This document shows positions 43,288 through 51,561 of a stretch of DNA of 64,000 nt, piece after piece. The notes below the pieces were generated by a model that was not told where the DNA came from, made no database searches, and saw nothing but the letters and a program-made list of their open reading frames with translations. The translations under genes and the position numbers were made by a program. Source of the DNA: Lacrimispora xylanolytica (GTDB lineage Bacteria > Bacillota > Clostridia > Lachnospirales > Lachnospiraceae); assembly GCF_026723765.1 (NCBI RefSeq), contig NZ_CP113524.1:2465001-2529000 (forward strand), read 5' to 3'. Within the stretch, counting starts at the first letter, position 1. Each line of letters opens with the position of its first letter.

Positions 43288-44328
43288 TTAATCTTTCAGT
43301 TTCGGGTCAAATGCATCACGAAGGCCATCACCTAAGAGATTGAAACTTAAAATAATGACTGAAATCATGATTGCTGGCGCAAATAAGCGGTGAGGATAGC
43401 TCTGAAGACCGTTTAAAGCGGCACTTGCAAGACTTCCCAGAGATGGCATAGGTGCAGCAACGCCAAGACCAAGGAAACTTAAAAAGCTTTCCGTAAAAAT
43501 AGAAGACGGAATCTGCAGAGTTGTTGTAACGATCAAAGTACCGATACAGTTGGTAAGAAGGTGCTTTTTAATGATATGACCGCTGGAAGCTCCGAGAGCT
43601 CTTGCTGCCGTTACATACTCCTGCTCCTTTAAAATAAGAATCTGGCTTCTTACAATACGTGCCATACCTACCCAGTAAAGAAGTGCGAAAACCACAAAGA
43701 TACTGATTAAGTTTACACCAATGACCTGAATCCACTGAAATCCCGGTTTTTGTGCCAAAGCCTTTAAGGGTTGGTCAAAGGCAACCGATAGAAGTACAAT
43801 GATTAATATATCTGGTACTGTATAAATCATATCAACAATACGCATCATAATCATATCCACCCAGCCTCCAAAGAAACCGGCGATGGAGCCGTAAAGAGAT
43901 CCAATCAAAAGGATAATACAGGAAGCAACCAAACCTACAATCAGAGAAACACGGCTCCCCATCATAACGCGGACCGCATAATCTCTACCAAGATTATCGG
44001 TTCCCAAAATGTGAGGGAATACACTTTCTCCTGCATCGATTGCCTGTAATTCTTTCTGGGAATACTGCATAGGGGCAAGATTCTCACTTCCCCTTATCTG
44101 CTGCTCATAGCTGTATGGATAAAACTGTGGTACAGCAAATGACAGGATAAATACTAATAGAATAACAAAAACACTGACCATAGCGATTTTATTCTTTTTT
44201 AAACGTCTGATTCCATCCTTCCAGAATCCGACACTTTTCCGCATGACTGTTAAGCTTTCTTTTTCCGCATCGCTTGCAGGGAGAAAGTCTTCCACATTAA
44301 GCTGTAATGACATTTTATTCTTTGGCAT
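43288..44328 (-). CDS. oppC: Oligopeptide ABC transporter permease OppC
   Basis: A 346-aa permease. An N-terminal cytoplasmic extension precedes helix 1 (about 48-68, MVSVFVILLVFILSFAVPQF). The BPD_transp_1 domain with the EAA loop (EQEYVTAARALGASSGHIIKKHL) contacts the ATPases. The segment HILGTDNLGRDYAVRVMMGSR is typical of DppC/OppC. It is spaced 17 bases after oppB. Confidence 0.95.
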   Translation of the reverse strand: MPKNKMSLQLNVEDFLPASDAEKESLTVMRKSVGFWKDGIRRLKKNKIAMVSVFVILLVFILSFAVPQFYPYSYEQQIRGSENLAPMQYSQKELQAIDAGESVFPHILGTDNLGRDYAVRVMMGSRVSLIVGLVASCIILLIGSLYGSIAGFFGGWVDMIMMRIVDMIYTVPDILIIVLLSVAFDQPLKALAQKPGFQWIQVIGVNLISIFVVFALLYWVGMARIVRSQILILKEQEYVTAARALGASSGHIIKKHLLTNCIGTLIVTTTLQIPSSIFTESFLSFLGLGVAAPMPSLGSLASAALNGLQSYPHRLFAPAIMISVIILSFNLLGDGLRDAFDPKLKD

Positions 44329-44345
44329 CCTCTTTCTCCTTTCTC

Positions 44346-45263
44346 TTATTTCAGATTGATACGTGGGTCAATGAATTTATAAGCAACGTCGACTAGCACG
44401 TTCATGATAACCATCAAAGTAGCAAGGAAAATAGTGGTACCCATAATAAGAGGATAATCACGACCAGTAATCGAACCAATAAACTCAGATCCTAAGCCAG
44501 GGATGGTAAATATTTTCTCAACAATGAAACTTCCTGTTACGGTATAGGCCAAAAGTGGTCCTAAATATGTAACAACCGGAAGAATCGCATTACGAAGTGC
44601 ATGCTTAAAGATGCTGACCAGCTGGGAAAGACCTTTTGCACGGGCAGTTCTCATATAATCCTGTCCCATAACATCAAGCATGGAGGAACGCATGAGGCGC
44701 GCAATATAGGATGACGGATAAAAGGACAGAGCCATTACCGGCATGATATAGTTTTTCCACGAGGTCAATCCAAACGTGGGCAAGAGCCCCAGTTTTAAAC
44801 TTAATACATACATGAGAACGGTACAAACCACGAAGCTAGGAACGGCAATGCCGCAGGTACTGAATATAATGATTACATTATCGACAGGAGTTCCACGCTT
44901 AAAAGCTGCAATACTTCCAAGAGGAACACCAATAAGAACAGCGGTCAGAATAGCCATACCGCCAATTTTAGCAGATACCGGGAACTTTGTTGCGATGATC
45001 ATATTAACAGTACGTCCACGCTGCTTTACGCTTAATCCCAAATCTCCATGCAGAAGATCTGACATATAAGTGATATACTGTTCACTTAACGGTTTATCAA
45101 GGCCATATTTTTCATTTAATGCGGCCTGAGCCTGTGGGCTGATTGCTTTCTCAGACATGAAGGGACCGCCTGGGACCATATTCATGACAAAGAATGTAAC
45201 CGTTGCAACTGCAAAGATTGTTACAATCGCCATAGCGATTCGCTTAATAATATACTTAGCCAC
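44346..45263 (-). CDS. oppB: Oligopeptide ABC transporter permease OppB
   Basis: A 305-aa permease with a helix right at the N-terminus (AMAIVTIFAVATVTFFVMN), the ALNEKYGLDKPLSEQYITYM segment and an EAA loop (QDYMRTARAKGLSQLVSIFKH). The start is taken as GTG 45263, because AAGGAG lies 9 bases upstream and the protein then begins AKYIIKRI as in the family; the longer frame would add 16 unlikely residues. It is the first gene of the opp operon, downstream of the tsf terminator. Confidence 0.94.
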   Translation of the reverse strand: MAKYIIKRIAMAIVTIFAVATVTFFVMNMVPGGPFMSEKAISPQAQAALNEKYGLDKPLSEQYITYMSDLLHGDLGLSVKQRGRTVNMIIATKFPVSAKIGGMAILTAVLIGVPLGSIAAFKRGTPVDNVIIIFSTCGIAVPSFVVCTVLMYVLSLKLGLLPTFGLTSWKNYIMPVMALSFYPSSYIARLMRSSMLDVMGQDYMRTARAKGLSQLVSIFKHALRNAILPVVTYLGPLLAYTVTGSFIVEKIFTIPGLGSEFIGSITGRDYPLIMGTTIFLATLMVIMNVLVDVAYKFIDPRINLK

Positions 45264-45289
45264 TTTCGTCAACTCCTTTGGTATTGTGA

Positions 45290-45330
45290 TGTCCGTACAA
45301 TATGGAAACATTTGTTAATGGTAAACGGAC
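45290..45330 (-). promoter_or_regulatory. Promoter of the opp operon inside a 7-base inverted repeat
   Basis: On the minus strand, -35 TTTACC (45320-45325), 17-base spacer, -10 TATTGT (45297-45302). TGTCCGT (45290-45296) and ACGGACA (45324-45330) bracket the two hexamers exactly, which could be a regulator site. Confidence 0.55.
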
Positions 45331-45343
45331 ACTGTTTTAATAG

Positions 45344-45370
45344 AAAAATCCCATGGATACCCATGGGATT
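45344..45370 (-). terminator. Terminator of tsf
   Basis: On the minus strand ATCCCATGG pairs with CCATGGGAT, followed by TTTTTC. It isolates rpsB-tsf from the opp operon. Confidence 0.9.
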
Positions 45371-45391
45371 CCCCCCTGAATCCTGTTAAGG

Positions 45392-46315
45392 TTACTGCAT
45401 CTGTCTCGCAACTTCTTCAGCGAAATTGTCTTCTTTCTTTTCAAGACCCTCACCAGTTTCAAAACGTACGAACTTCTTCACATCTACCTTGCCGCCAACT
45501 TCTTTAGAAACCTGCTCTAAATATTTAGCAACAGTTAAATCTCCATCTTTTACATAAGCCTGATCAACCAGACAGAACTCTTTTAATTCTTTATTCAGAC
45601 GTCCAACAATCATCTTATCAATAATGCTGTCTGGCTTGTCTGGATTTTCATTCTTAGCCTGAACTTTTAAAATTTCAGTTTCATGATCGATGAATTCCTG
45701 TGAAATCTCATCTCTTCTAACATACTTTGGAGTTAATGCTGCAATCTGCATTGCAATATTCTTTAAAGCTTCTTTTACGGTATCGTTAACAACTTCTGCA
45801 CTTGCCTCGATTAAAACGCCGATTCTTCCGCCGCCATGGATATAATCAACAACAACGCCATCCGTTGTGATTTTCTCAAATCTTCTGATGTTCATGTTCT
45901 CGCCGATAACTGCGATCTGGCTGGATAACATCTGCTCTACTGTTAAAGAAGTATCTTTTGCCCATGTTTCAGCAAGGAATGCTTCCATATCTTTGGATTC
46001 AGAAGCCAGTGCCTGTGCTGCAACATCAGCAACATATGTCTGGAACTGAGCATTCTTAGCAACGAAGTCTGTCTCGCTGTTTACTTCAACGATTGCTGCA
46101 GATTTTCCATCTTCACTTACAATCGTAGCAACGATACCTTCTGCTGCAATTCTGCCAGCTTTCTTAGAAGCTGCTGCAAGTCCTTTTTCTCTTAAGAACT
46201 CAACTGCCTTGTCCATGTTGCCATCAGTTTCTGCAAGAGCCTTCTTGCAATCCATCATACCTGCACCGGTCATCTCTCTTAATTCTTTTACCATTCCAGC
46301 TGTAATTGCTGCCAT
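45392..46315 (-). CDS. tsf: Elongation factor Ts
   Basis: Nucleotide exchange factor for EF-Tu, 307 aa. The N-terminal UBA-like domain has VKELREMTGAGMMDCKKAL, and the TDFVAKN motif that contacts EF-Tu is present as SETDFVAKNAQF. The C-terminal dimerisation domain is full length. GGAGGGCG precedes the ATG. It follows rpsB, but a strong hairpin terminator lies between the two, so tsf is expressed by readthrough or from its own weaker promoter. Confidence 0.97.
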   Translation of the reverse strand: MAAITAGMVKELREMTGAGMMDCKKALAETDGNMDKAVEFLREKGLAAASKKAGRIAAEGIVATIVSEDGKSAAIVEVNSETDFVAKNAQFQTYVADVAAQALASESKDMEAFLAETWAKDTSLTVEQMLSSQIAVIGENMNIRRFEKITTDGVVVDYIHGGGRIGVLIEASAEVVNDTVKEALKNIAMQIAALTPKYVRRDEISQEFIDHETEILKVQAKNENPDKPDSIIDKMIVGRLNKELKEFCLVDQAYVKDGDLTVAKYLEQVSKEVGGKVDVKKFVRFETGEGLEKKEDNFAEEVARQMQ

Positions 46316-46393
46316 TTATTCGCCCTCCATATATATATCAATATATCATTTCATGATTAATAGTCCACATTAAATTACTGGGTTTTTTTCCAG

Positions 46394-46437
46394 TAAAAAA
46401 TGCTCCGACCCGCTTCTCAAAGCAGGTCGAAGCATTC
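46394..46437 (-). terminator. Terminator/attenuator between rpsB and tsf
   Basis: On the minus strand AATGCTTCGACC pairs with GGTCGGAGCATT, followed by TTTTTTAC. It lies inside what is usually a two-gene unit, so it probably sets the S2:EF-Ts ratio. Confidence 0.88.
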
Positions 46438-46451
46438 AATCGCCTGAATTA

Positions 46452-47192
46452 TTAAGCTTCCACAGTCTCTTCCATATCCTGAGCCGCTTCTGCTTCCTCA
46501 GCTACTGCCTCGCCCTGGTTTGCTTCGATTACTGCGTCAGCCATCTTAGACACAATTAACTTAACAGCTCTGATCGCATCATCGTTACCTGGGATCACGA
46601 AATCGAGTTCCTCAGGATCACAGTTTGTATCAGCGATACCGATTAATGGAATACCCAGTGTATGAGCTTCCTGTACGCAGATTCTTTCCTTCTTAGGATC
46701 AACGACAAAAATCGCATCCGGAATCTTCTTCATGTCTTTGATTCCGCCTAAGTTCTTCTCTAATTTCTCCCACTCTTTCTTAAGAGCGATAACTTCTTTC
46801 TTAGGAAGTACTTCAAATGTACCGTCCTGAGACATAGTCTCAATTTCTTTTAATCTGGCAACTCTGGACTGAATTGTCTTGAAGTTTGTCAGCATACCGC
46901 CAAGCCATCTCTCGTTAACAAAGTACATTCCGCAACGCTCTGCCTCAGATTTGATTGCATCCTGAGCCTGCTTCTTTGTACCAACGAAAAGAATCTTACC
47001 GCCTTCGTTAGCAATATCAGAGATTGCTTTGTAAGCTTCGTCTACTTTAACTACAGATTTCTGTAAGTCGATAATGTAGATACCATTTCTCTCTGTGTAA
47101 ATGTAAGGAGCCATCTTAGGGTTCCATCTTCTGGTCTGATGACCAAAGTGTACGCCAGCTTCTAAAAGCTGCTTCATTGAAATAACGCTCAT
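46452..47192 (-). CDS. rpsB: 30S ribosomal protein S2
   Basis: 246 aa. The N-terminus [20 protein letters not shown] with [18 protein letters not shown] is diagnostic. The [18 protein letters not shown] and [19 protein letters not shown] segments are all present. The C-terminus is an acidic Glu/Ala tail. GGAGGTAATAAC precedes the ATG. It heads the rpsB-tsf unit, with a leader of roughly 100 bases after a good promoter. Confidence 0.98.
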   Translation of the reverse strand: MSVISMKQLLEAGVHFGHQTRRWNPKMAPYIYTERNGIYIIDLQKSVVKVDEAYKAISDIANEGGKILFVGTKKQAQDAIKSEAERCGMYFVNERWLGGMLTNFKTIQSRVARLKEIETMSQDGTFEVLPKKEVIALKKEWEKLEKNLGGIKDMKKIPDAIFVVDPKKERICVQEAHTLGIPLIGIADTNCDPEELDFVIPGNDDAIRAVKLIVSKMADAVIEANQGEAVAEEAEAAQDMEETVEA

Positions 47193-47302
47193 GTTATTAC
47201 CTCCATTGGTTTTACTTCCGTCCGTTTCTCATGCTCCCTGGGAGACCCTTATCAGGCACCTTCCACAGAAATCCGCAGACGTGTTTTTTATTAAGCTTAG
47301 CC

Positions 47303-47331
47303 AGTATAGCATAATTTTCTACACGATGCAA
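47303..47331 (-). promoter_or_regulatory. Promoter of rpsB
   Basis: On the minus strand, -35 TTGCAT (47326-47331), 17-base spacer, -10 TATACT (47303-47308). The resulting leader of about 100 bases contains GC-rich segments and could hold the S2 autoregulatory site, though no known leader class was recognised. Confidence 0.75.
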
Positions 47332-47383
47332 GTAGTTTTTTGTACTTAACGCCTGAAAAAGAGAGCTGTGCTGGCTAATTCAG

Positions 47384-47412
47384 AAAAAAAGAGCAGATTT
47401 TTGTCCGCTCCT
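47384..47412 (-). terminator. Terminator of codY
   Basis: On the minus strand GAGCGGAC pairs with the TCTGCTC arm, followed by TTTTTTTCTG. It lies 16 bases after the codY stop. Confidence 0.85.
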
Positions 47413-47427
47413 TTTTTCTAAATATTT

Positions 47428-48243
47428 TTATAAATCTTTTAATTCTCTGCGCTCTGTCATACTCTTAACGGTTCCTGCTTTAATCGCTCTTAGCTCTTCA
47501 AAAACCACGTCATTTAAAACTTTGATGTAAGTTCCCTTCATACCAGATGATCTGGATTCAATAACGCCGGCACTTTCAAACTTGCGAAGGGCATTAACGA
47601 TAACGGAACGGGTAATTCCTACACGGTCAGCAATTTTACTTGCAACAAGTATTCCTTCGTTCCCATCCAATTCCTCAAAAATATGGGTAATTGCTTCCAG
47701 TTCAGAAAAGGATAATGTACTGATAGCAGATTTTACAATCTGTACTTTTCTGGTCTCTTCTGCATTTTCTTCATTGACGGACCGCATCATCTCAAGGCCT
47801 ACCACCGTAGTGCCGTACTCACTTAAAATGATATCATCAATGTCATACTGAGAATCCTTTTTGTAAATGAAAAGAGTTCCAAGTCTTTCACCTGCAATAT
47901 CAATCGGTGTTATAATCGCCTGATATTTTCTAATATTATCGCCAGTAAATCCCAGCGTCTCCAAATTAACATTTTCTTTTGTTGACAGAATGCTGAGAAG
48001 GCGCTCATTCAGCATAATATCTACATAACCGCCGACCTGATCTGCAATCAGTTCCTGAATCTCATCGATGTCCGGTGACAGGCCTACGCCAAGCACCTTT
48101 CCCTTCTTGCTGATTACAAGAATATTCGAATTCAGGATCTCGGTCAGCACTTCACAGATATCGTTAAATACTACCTTATGCGAATTGTTGTTATGCAATA
48201 ATTTGTTAATTTTTCTAGTTTTGTCCAACAACTGTACGCTCAT
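47428..48243 (-). CDS. codY: GTP- and branched-chain-amino-acid-sensing regulator CodY
   Basis: Global nutritional repressor of low-GC Firmicutes, 271 aa. The N-terminal GAF domain (MSVQLLDKTRKINKLLHNN onward) binds Ile/Val. The C-terminal winged helix reads GILVASKIADRVGITRSVIV and ALRKFESAGVIESRSSGMKG. The start is ATG 48243, with AAGGAGG 9 bases upstream; the open frame continues 94 codons upstream into topA but that part is not coding. It has its own promoter. Oligopeptide transporters are classical CodY targets and one lies 2 kb away, but no clear CodY box was found there. Confidence 0.96.
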   Translation of the reverse strand: MSVQLLDKTRKINKLLHNNNSHKVVFNDICEVLTEILNSNILVISKKGKVLGVGLSPDIDEIQELIADQVGGYVDIMLNERLLSILSTKENVNLETLGFTGDNIRKYQAIITPIDIAGERLGTLFIYKKDSQYDIDDIILSEYGTTVVGLEMMRSVNEENAEETRKVQIVKSAISTLSFSELEAITHIFEELDGNEGILVASKIADRVGITRSVIVNALRKFESAGVIESRSSGMKGTYIKVLNDVVFEELRAIKAGTVKSMTERRELKDL

Positions 48244-48294
48244 AGCCGAAAACCTCCTTATGAATTTGTGTGAAAATCCAAAATATATCTCTAA

Positions 48295-48323
48295 TGTATA
48301 AATATTAACATTATTATGCTCAA
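48295..48323 (-). promoter_or_regulatory. Promoter of codY
   Basis: On the minus strand, -35 TTGAGC (48318-48323), 17-base spacer, -10 TATACA (48295-48300), 52 bases before the start codon. Confidence 0.6.
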
Positions 48324-48376
48324 ATAACAATAGTTTTTTGAAGATTTTCGATTTTCTTAATAATTTTCCATTTTTG

Positions 48377-50446
48377 CTATTTATCCGTGCTAAATCCACA
48401 CTGCTCATTGGAACAAAGCAATTTATTTCCTTTTTCAACCATGTAAGCTCCACACTTTGGACATTTCTGCGTGGAAGGTTTTTGCCATGACATGAAATCA
48501 CAATCGGGATTGGCTTCACAGCCATAGAAGACTCTGCCTTTTTTCGTCTTCTTGATTACGACTTCCTTACCGCATTTAGGGCATGGAACTCCAACCTTCT
48601 CCAGATATGGCTTAGTGTTCTTACACTCCGGAAATCCAGGACAGGCAAGGAACTTACCATGAGGACCGTATTTGATGACCATATTACGGCCGCACAGCTC
48701 ACAAATTTCCTCTGTCACTTCATCTGCAATGGTCACAGATTCCAGCTCCACAAGAGCTTTGTCTACCGCTTCCTTTAAATCCGGATAAAAATTCTTTACA
48801 ACCGTCTTCCACTGGACCGAACCATCTCCCACTTTATCAAGGAGATATTCCAGATTCGCGGTGAATGTAATATCTACAATACTGGGGAAACTTTGCTTCA
48901 TCATACTATTAACAACTTCCCCTAACTCTGTTACATAAAGATTCTTATTCTCCTTAGCCACATACCGTCTCGCAATGATTGTGGTGATGGTAGGTGCATA
49001 GGTACTTGGACGGCCTATTCCCTGTTCTTCCATTGCCTTTACTAAAGAAGCCTCAGTAAAATGCGCAGGCGGCTGGGTAAAATGCTGTCCATGCTCAAGA
49101 TTTTCAAGCTTTAAAATACTTCCCTTTTCCAGATTCCCTAATAAGACATTGGCATCCTCTTTATCATCTTCCTGTACATACACAGACATGAATCCATCAA
49201 AAGAAAGCTTGGATGCAGAAAGTGTAAACAAATACTCTCCGGCTCCTACTTTCACAGAAGTTGTCTGGTAAACAGCCGGCTGCATACGGCTGGCCGCAAA
49301 GCGCTTCCAGATCAGCTGGTAAAGCCGGAACAAGTCTCTCTGCAACGATTCCTTTACCATAACTGGTGTAAGTGCAATGTCAGTTGGACGGATTGCCTCG
49401 TGAGCATCCTGGATCTTTGCGTTTGTTTTCTTGCTCTGCTCTCCCTGTGCCACATACTGGCTGCCATACTGCTTTTCAATGTACTCTCTTGCTGCTGTAT
49501 CCGCTTCTTCTGCGATTCTGGTAGAATCTGTTCGAAGATAAGTAATAAGACCTACGGTTCCATGACCAGCTATCTCAACACCTTCATAAAGCTGCTGTGC
49601 AAGACGCATGGTTTTTTGAGTAGAAAAATTAAGTACCTTGGAAGCTTCCTGCTGAAGCGTACTGGTTGTAAAGGGAATGGGAGCTTTTTTAACTCTTTCT
49701 CCATTCTTTACCTCTTCCACTTCATAGGTCTGATTCTCAAGTCCCTTAAGAATCACATCCAATTCCTTTTTATTACGAATGGGAAGCTTTCCGCTCTTAT
49801 CGCCGTAAAATTTCGCAGTCAGCATCTTCTTGCTTCCGTCCTGCTTTAACTGGGCATCCAGATTCCAATACTCTTCGGGAATAAATGCATTGATTTCTTC
49901 CTCCCGGTCACAGATGAGCCGCAGTGCCACGGACTGTACACGACCGGCACTTAAGCCTCTCTTAACCTTTGCCCATAATAAGGGGCTTATCATATATCCA
50001 ACCATACGGTCAAGGACTCTTCTGGCCTGCTGGGCATCCACCAGATTCATATCAATGGCTCTTGGGGTCTTTAAGGAGGCTTTTACTGCATTCTTTGTAA
50101 TCTCATTAAAGCTGATTCGAAATACCTGCTTTTCCTTCAGCTCATCAAGCTTTAAGGCCTTTAATAAATGCCAGGAAATCGCTTCTCCCTCACGGTCAGG
50201 GTCAGTCGCCAGATAAATCTTATCTGCCTTCTTTACTTCCTTCCTGAGCTTTGCCAGAATATCCCCTTTTCCTCTGATTGTTATATATTTTGGATCAAAA
50301 TCATTCTCAACGTCAATTCCCATCTGACTTTTCGGGAGATCTCTTACATGACCGTTGGATGCATCCACTTCATAGTTCGTCCCCAAGAACTTTTTTATTG
50401 TTTTTACTTTCGCCGGTGACTCCACAATTACTAAACAGTTCGCCAT
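48377..50446 (-). CDS. topA: DNA topoisomerase I
   Basis: Type IA enzyme of 689 aa that removes negative supercoils. The TOPRIM domain is CLVIVESPAKVKTIKKFLG with ATDPDREGEAISWH. The catalytic segment is VGLITYLRTDSTRIAEEA, with the active Tyr. Three C-terminal zinc ribbons follow (CELCGRNM...CPGFPEC, CPKCGKEV...CEANPDC, CPKCGAYM...CSNEQC). GAGGAG precedes ATG 50446. It lies between dprA and codY, the usual Firmicute order. Confidence 0.97.
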   Translation of the reverse strand: MANCLVIVESPAKVKTIKKFLGTNYEVDASNGHVRDLPKSQMGIDVENDFDPKYITIRGKGDILAKLRKEVKKADKIYLATDPDREGEAISWHLLKALKLDELKEKQVFRISFNEITKNAVKASLKTPRAIDMNLVDAQQARRVLDRMVGYMISPLLWAKVKRGLSAGRVQSVALRLICDREEEINAFIPEEYWNLDAQLKQDGSKKMLTAKFYGDKSGKLPIRNKKELDVILKGLENQTYEVEEVKNGERVKKAPIPFTTSTLQQEASKVLNFSTQKTMRLAQQLYEGVEIAGHGTVGLITYLRTDSTRIAEEADTAAREYIEKQYGSQYVAQGEQSKKTNAKIQDAHEAIRPTDIALTPVMVKESLQRDLFRLYQLIWKRFAASRMQPAVYQTTSVKVGAGEYLFTLSASKLSFDGFMSVYVQEDDKEDANVLLGNLEKGSILKLENLEHGQHFTQPPAHFTEASLVKAMEEQGIGRPSTYAPTITTIIARRYVAKENKNLYVTELGEVVNSMMKQSFPSIVDITFTANLEYLLDKVGDGSVQWKTVVKNFYPDLKEAVDKALVELESVTIADEVTEEICELCGRNMVIKYGPHGKFLACPGFPECKNTKPYLEKVGVPCPKCGKEVVIKKTKKGRVFYGCEANPDCDFMSWQKPSTQKCPKCGAYMVEKGNKLLCSNEQCGFSTDK

Positions 50447-50460
50447 ACCAAACTCCTCGC

Positions 50461-51561
50461 CTATAGTTTCTTACCATAATATTGATGGGATGTCTGCAAA
50501 ATGAGGCCGTTAAATTCTAGCTCCAAAAGGGCTCCCATACATTCACTGACAGACAATCCACTTAAAGATACAATCTCTTCCAGATTCTTTGGTTGTAAAT
50601 CTAGGCAACTATACACCATTTTTTCTTTTTTGGCAAGCCCGTTCTTATTTTTTTCATGAACTCTTAATATTTTACCATTTTGTAAATCAAAATATTCCAG
50701 AACAGAATCAGGACTTAAAATCACACCGGCACCCTCAGAAATCAACCGGTTACAGCCTGCACTTAATGGATCTGTGACTCTCCCTGGAAGAGCAAAAATT
50801 TCCTTCCCCTGATCCAGTCCCAGGTTTGCTGTAATGAGAGAACCGCTCTTTTCTCTGGCTTCAATCACAAGGATTGCATCAGACAGACCACTGATAATCC
50901 GGTTTCTCATCGGAAAATTACAGGGCCTGGGGGCTTCATCTGGGACAAACTCTGTAAGAATGCCTCCTCTTTCTTTTATTTGTTCAAACAATCCATAATT
51001 CTCTTTGGGATAACAGATATTGATTCCGCAGCCTAATACACCATAAGTGTCTCCCTTTCCTTCCAGCGCACCCAGATGACCTGCCCCGTCGATTCCACTG
51101 GCAAGTCCGCTTATAATCTGAACGCCGCAGGAGGCCAGTTCCTTGGAAAGATAAGAAGCCATCTGCCTTCCATAATTCGTGCAGTTTCTGGCTCCAATCA
51201 CCGCGACTGTGGGACGAGCTTTATCTGGAAGTTTTCCCTTGTAAAAGATACCCATAGGATAATCATATATTTGAAAGAGACGTGCCGGAAACCCGGCATC
51301 ATGTGATGTGACAAACTCTATCCCTTGTTCTTTTAAACCATAAAGTTCCTTATCACACCTTGTCTTCCTTTTTTTGCTATCTTCAAATGCAGATACAGCA
51401 GACGACTTAAGCAGTCCCAGCCTCTGTAACTCTTTTCCTTCTATATTATATATCTCTTTATAGCTTCCCATGTAATCATAAAGCCGCTTTATGGTCACAG
51501 CCCCTAACATAGGGACATGGCAAAGCCAGTATAAATATTCTCTCTCCTCATGACTGACCAT
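50461..51561 (-). CDS. dprA: DNA processing protein DprA
   Basis: 366-aa single-strand DNA-binding RecA loader used in natural transformation. It has an N-terminal SAM-like part, then the Rossmann core: VAVIGARNCTNYGRQMA, ISGLASGIDGAGHLGALEGKGDTYGVLGCGI (in part), and FPMRNRIISGLSDAILVIEAREKSG (in part). A C-terminal winged helix ends the protein (LEEIVSLSGLSVSECMGALLELE). ATG 51561 with GGGGAGG is chosen; the frame runs on into comM. It overlaps comM by 14 bases. Confidence 0.95.
   Translation of the reverse strand: MVSHEEREYLYWLCHVPMLGAVTIKRLYDYMGSYKEIYNIEGKELQRLGLLKSSAVSAFEDSKKRKTRCDKELYGLKEQGIEFVTSHDAGFPARLFQIYDYPMGIFYKGKLPDKARPTVAVIGARNCTNYGRQMASYLSKELASCGVQIISGLASGIDGAGHLGALEGKGDTYGVLGCGINICYPKENYGLFEQIKERGGILTEFVPDEAPRPCNFPMRNRIISGLSDAILVIEAREKSGSLITANLGLDQGKEIFALPGRVTDPLSAGCNRLISEGAGVILSPDSVLEYFDLQNGKILRVHEKNKNGLAKKEKMVYSCLDLQPKNLEEIVSLSGLSVSECMGALLELEFNGLILQTSHQYYGKKL

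Noticed and set aside
45264-45330. CodY box upstream of opp
   Set aside because: No sequence close to AATTTTCWGAAAATT was found despite the functional expectation.
47193-47302. Known r-protein leader class in the rpsB 5' UTR
   Set aside because: The leader is long enough, but I could not fit it to a leader structure that I know, so only the promoter is listed.
48244-48525. 94-codon N-terminal extension of codY
   Set aside because: It overlaps topA and the codY promoter; the real CodY start MSVQLLDKTRKI has AAGGAGG in front of it.
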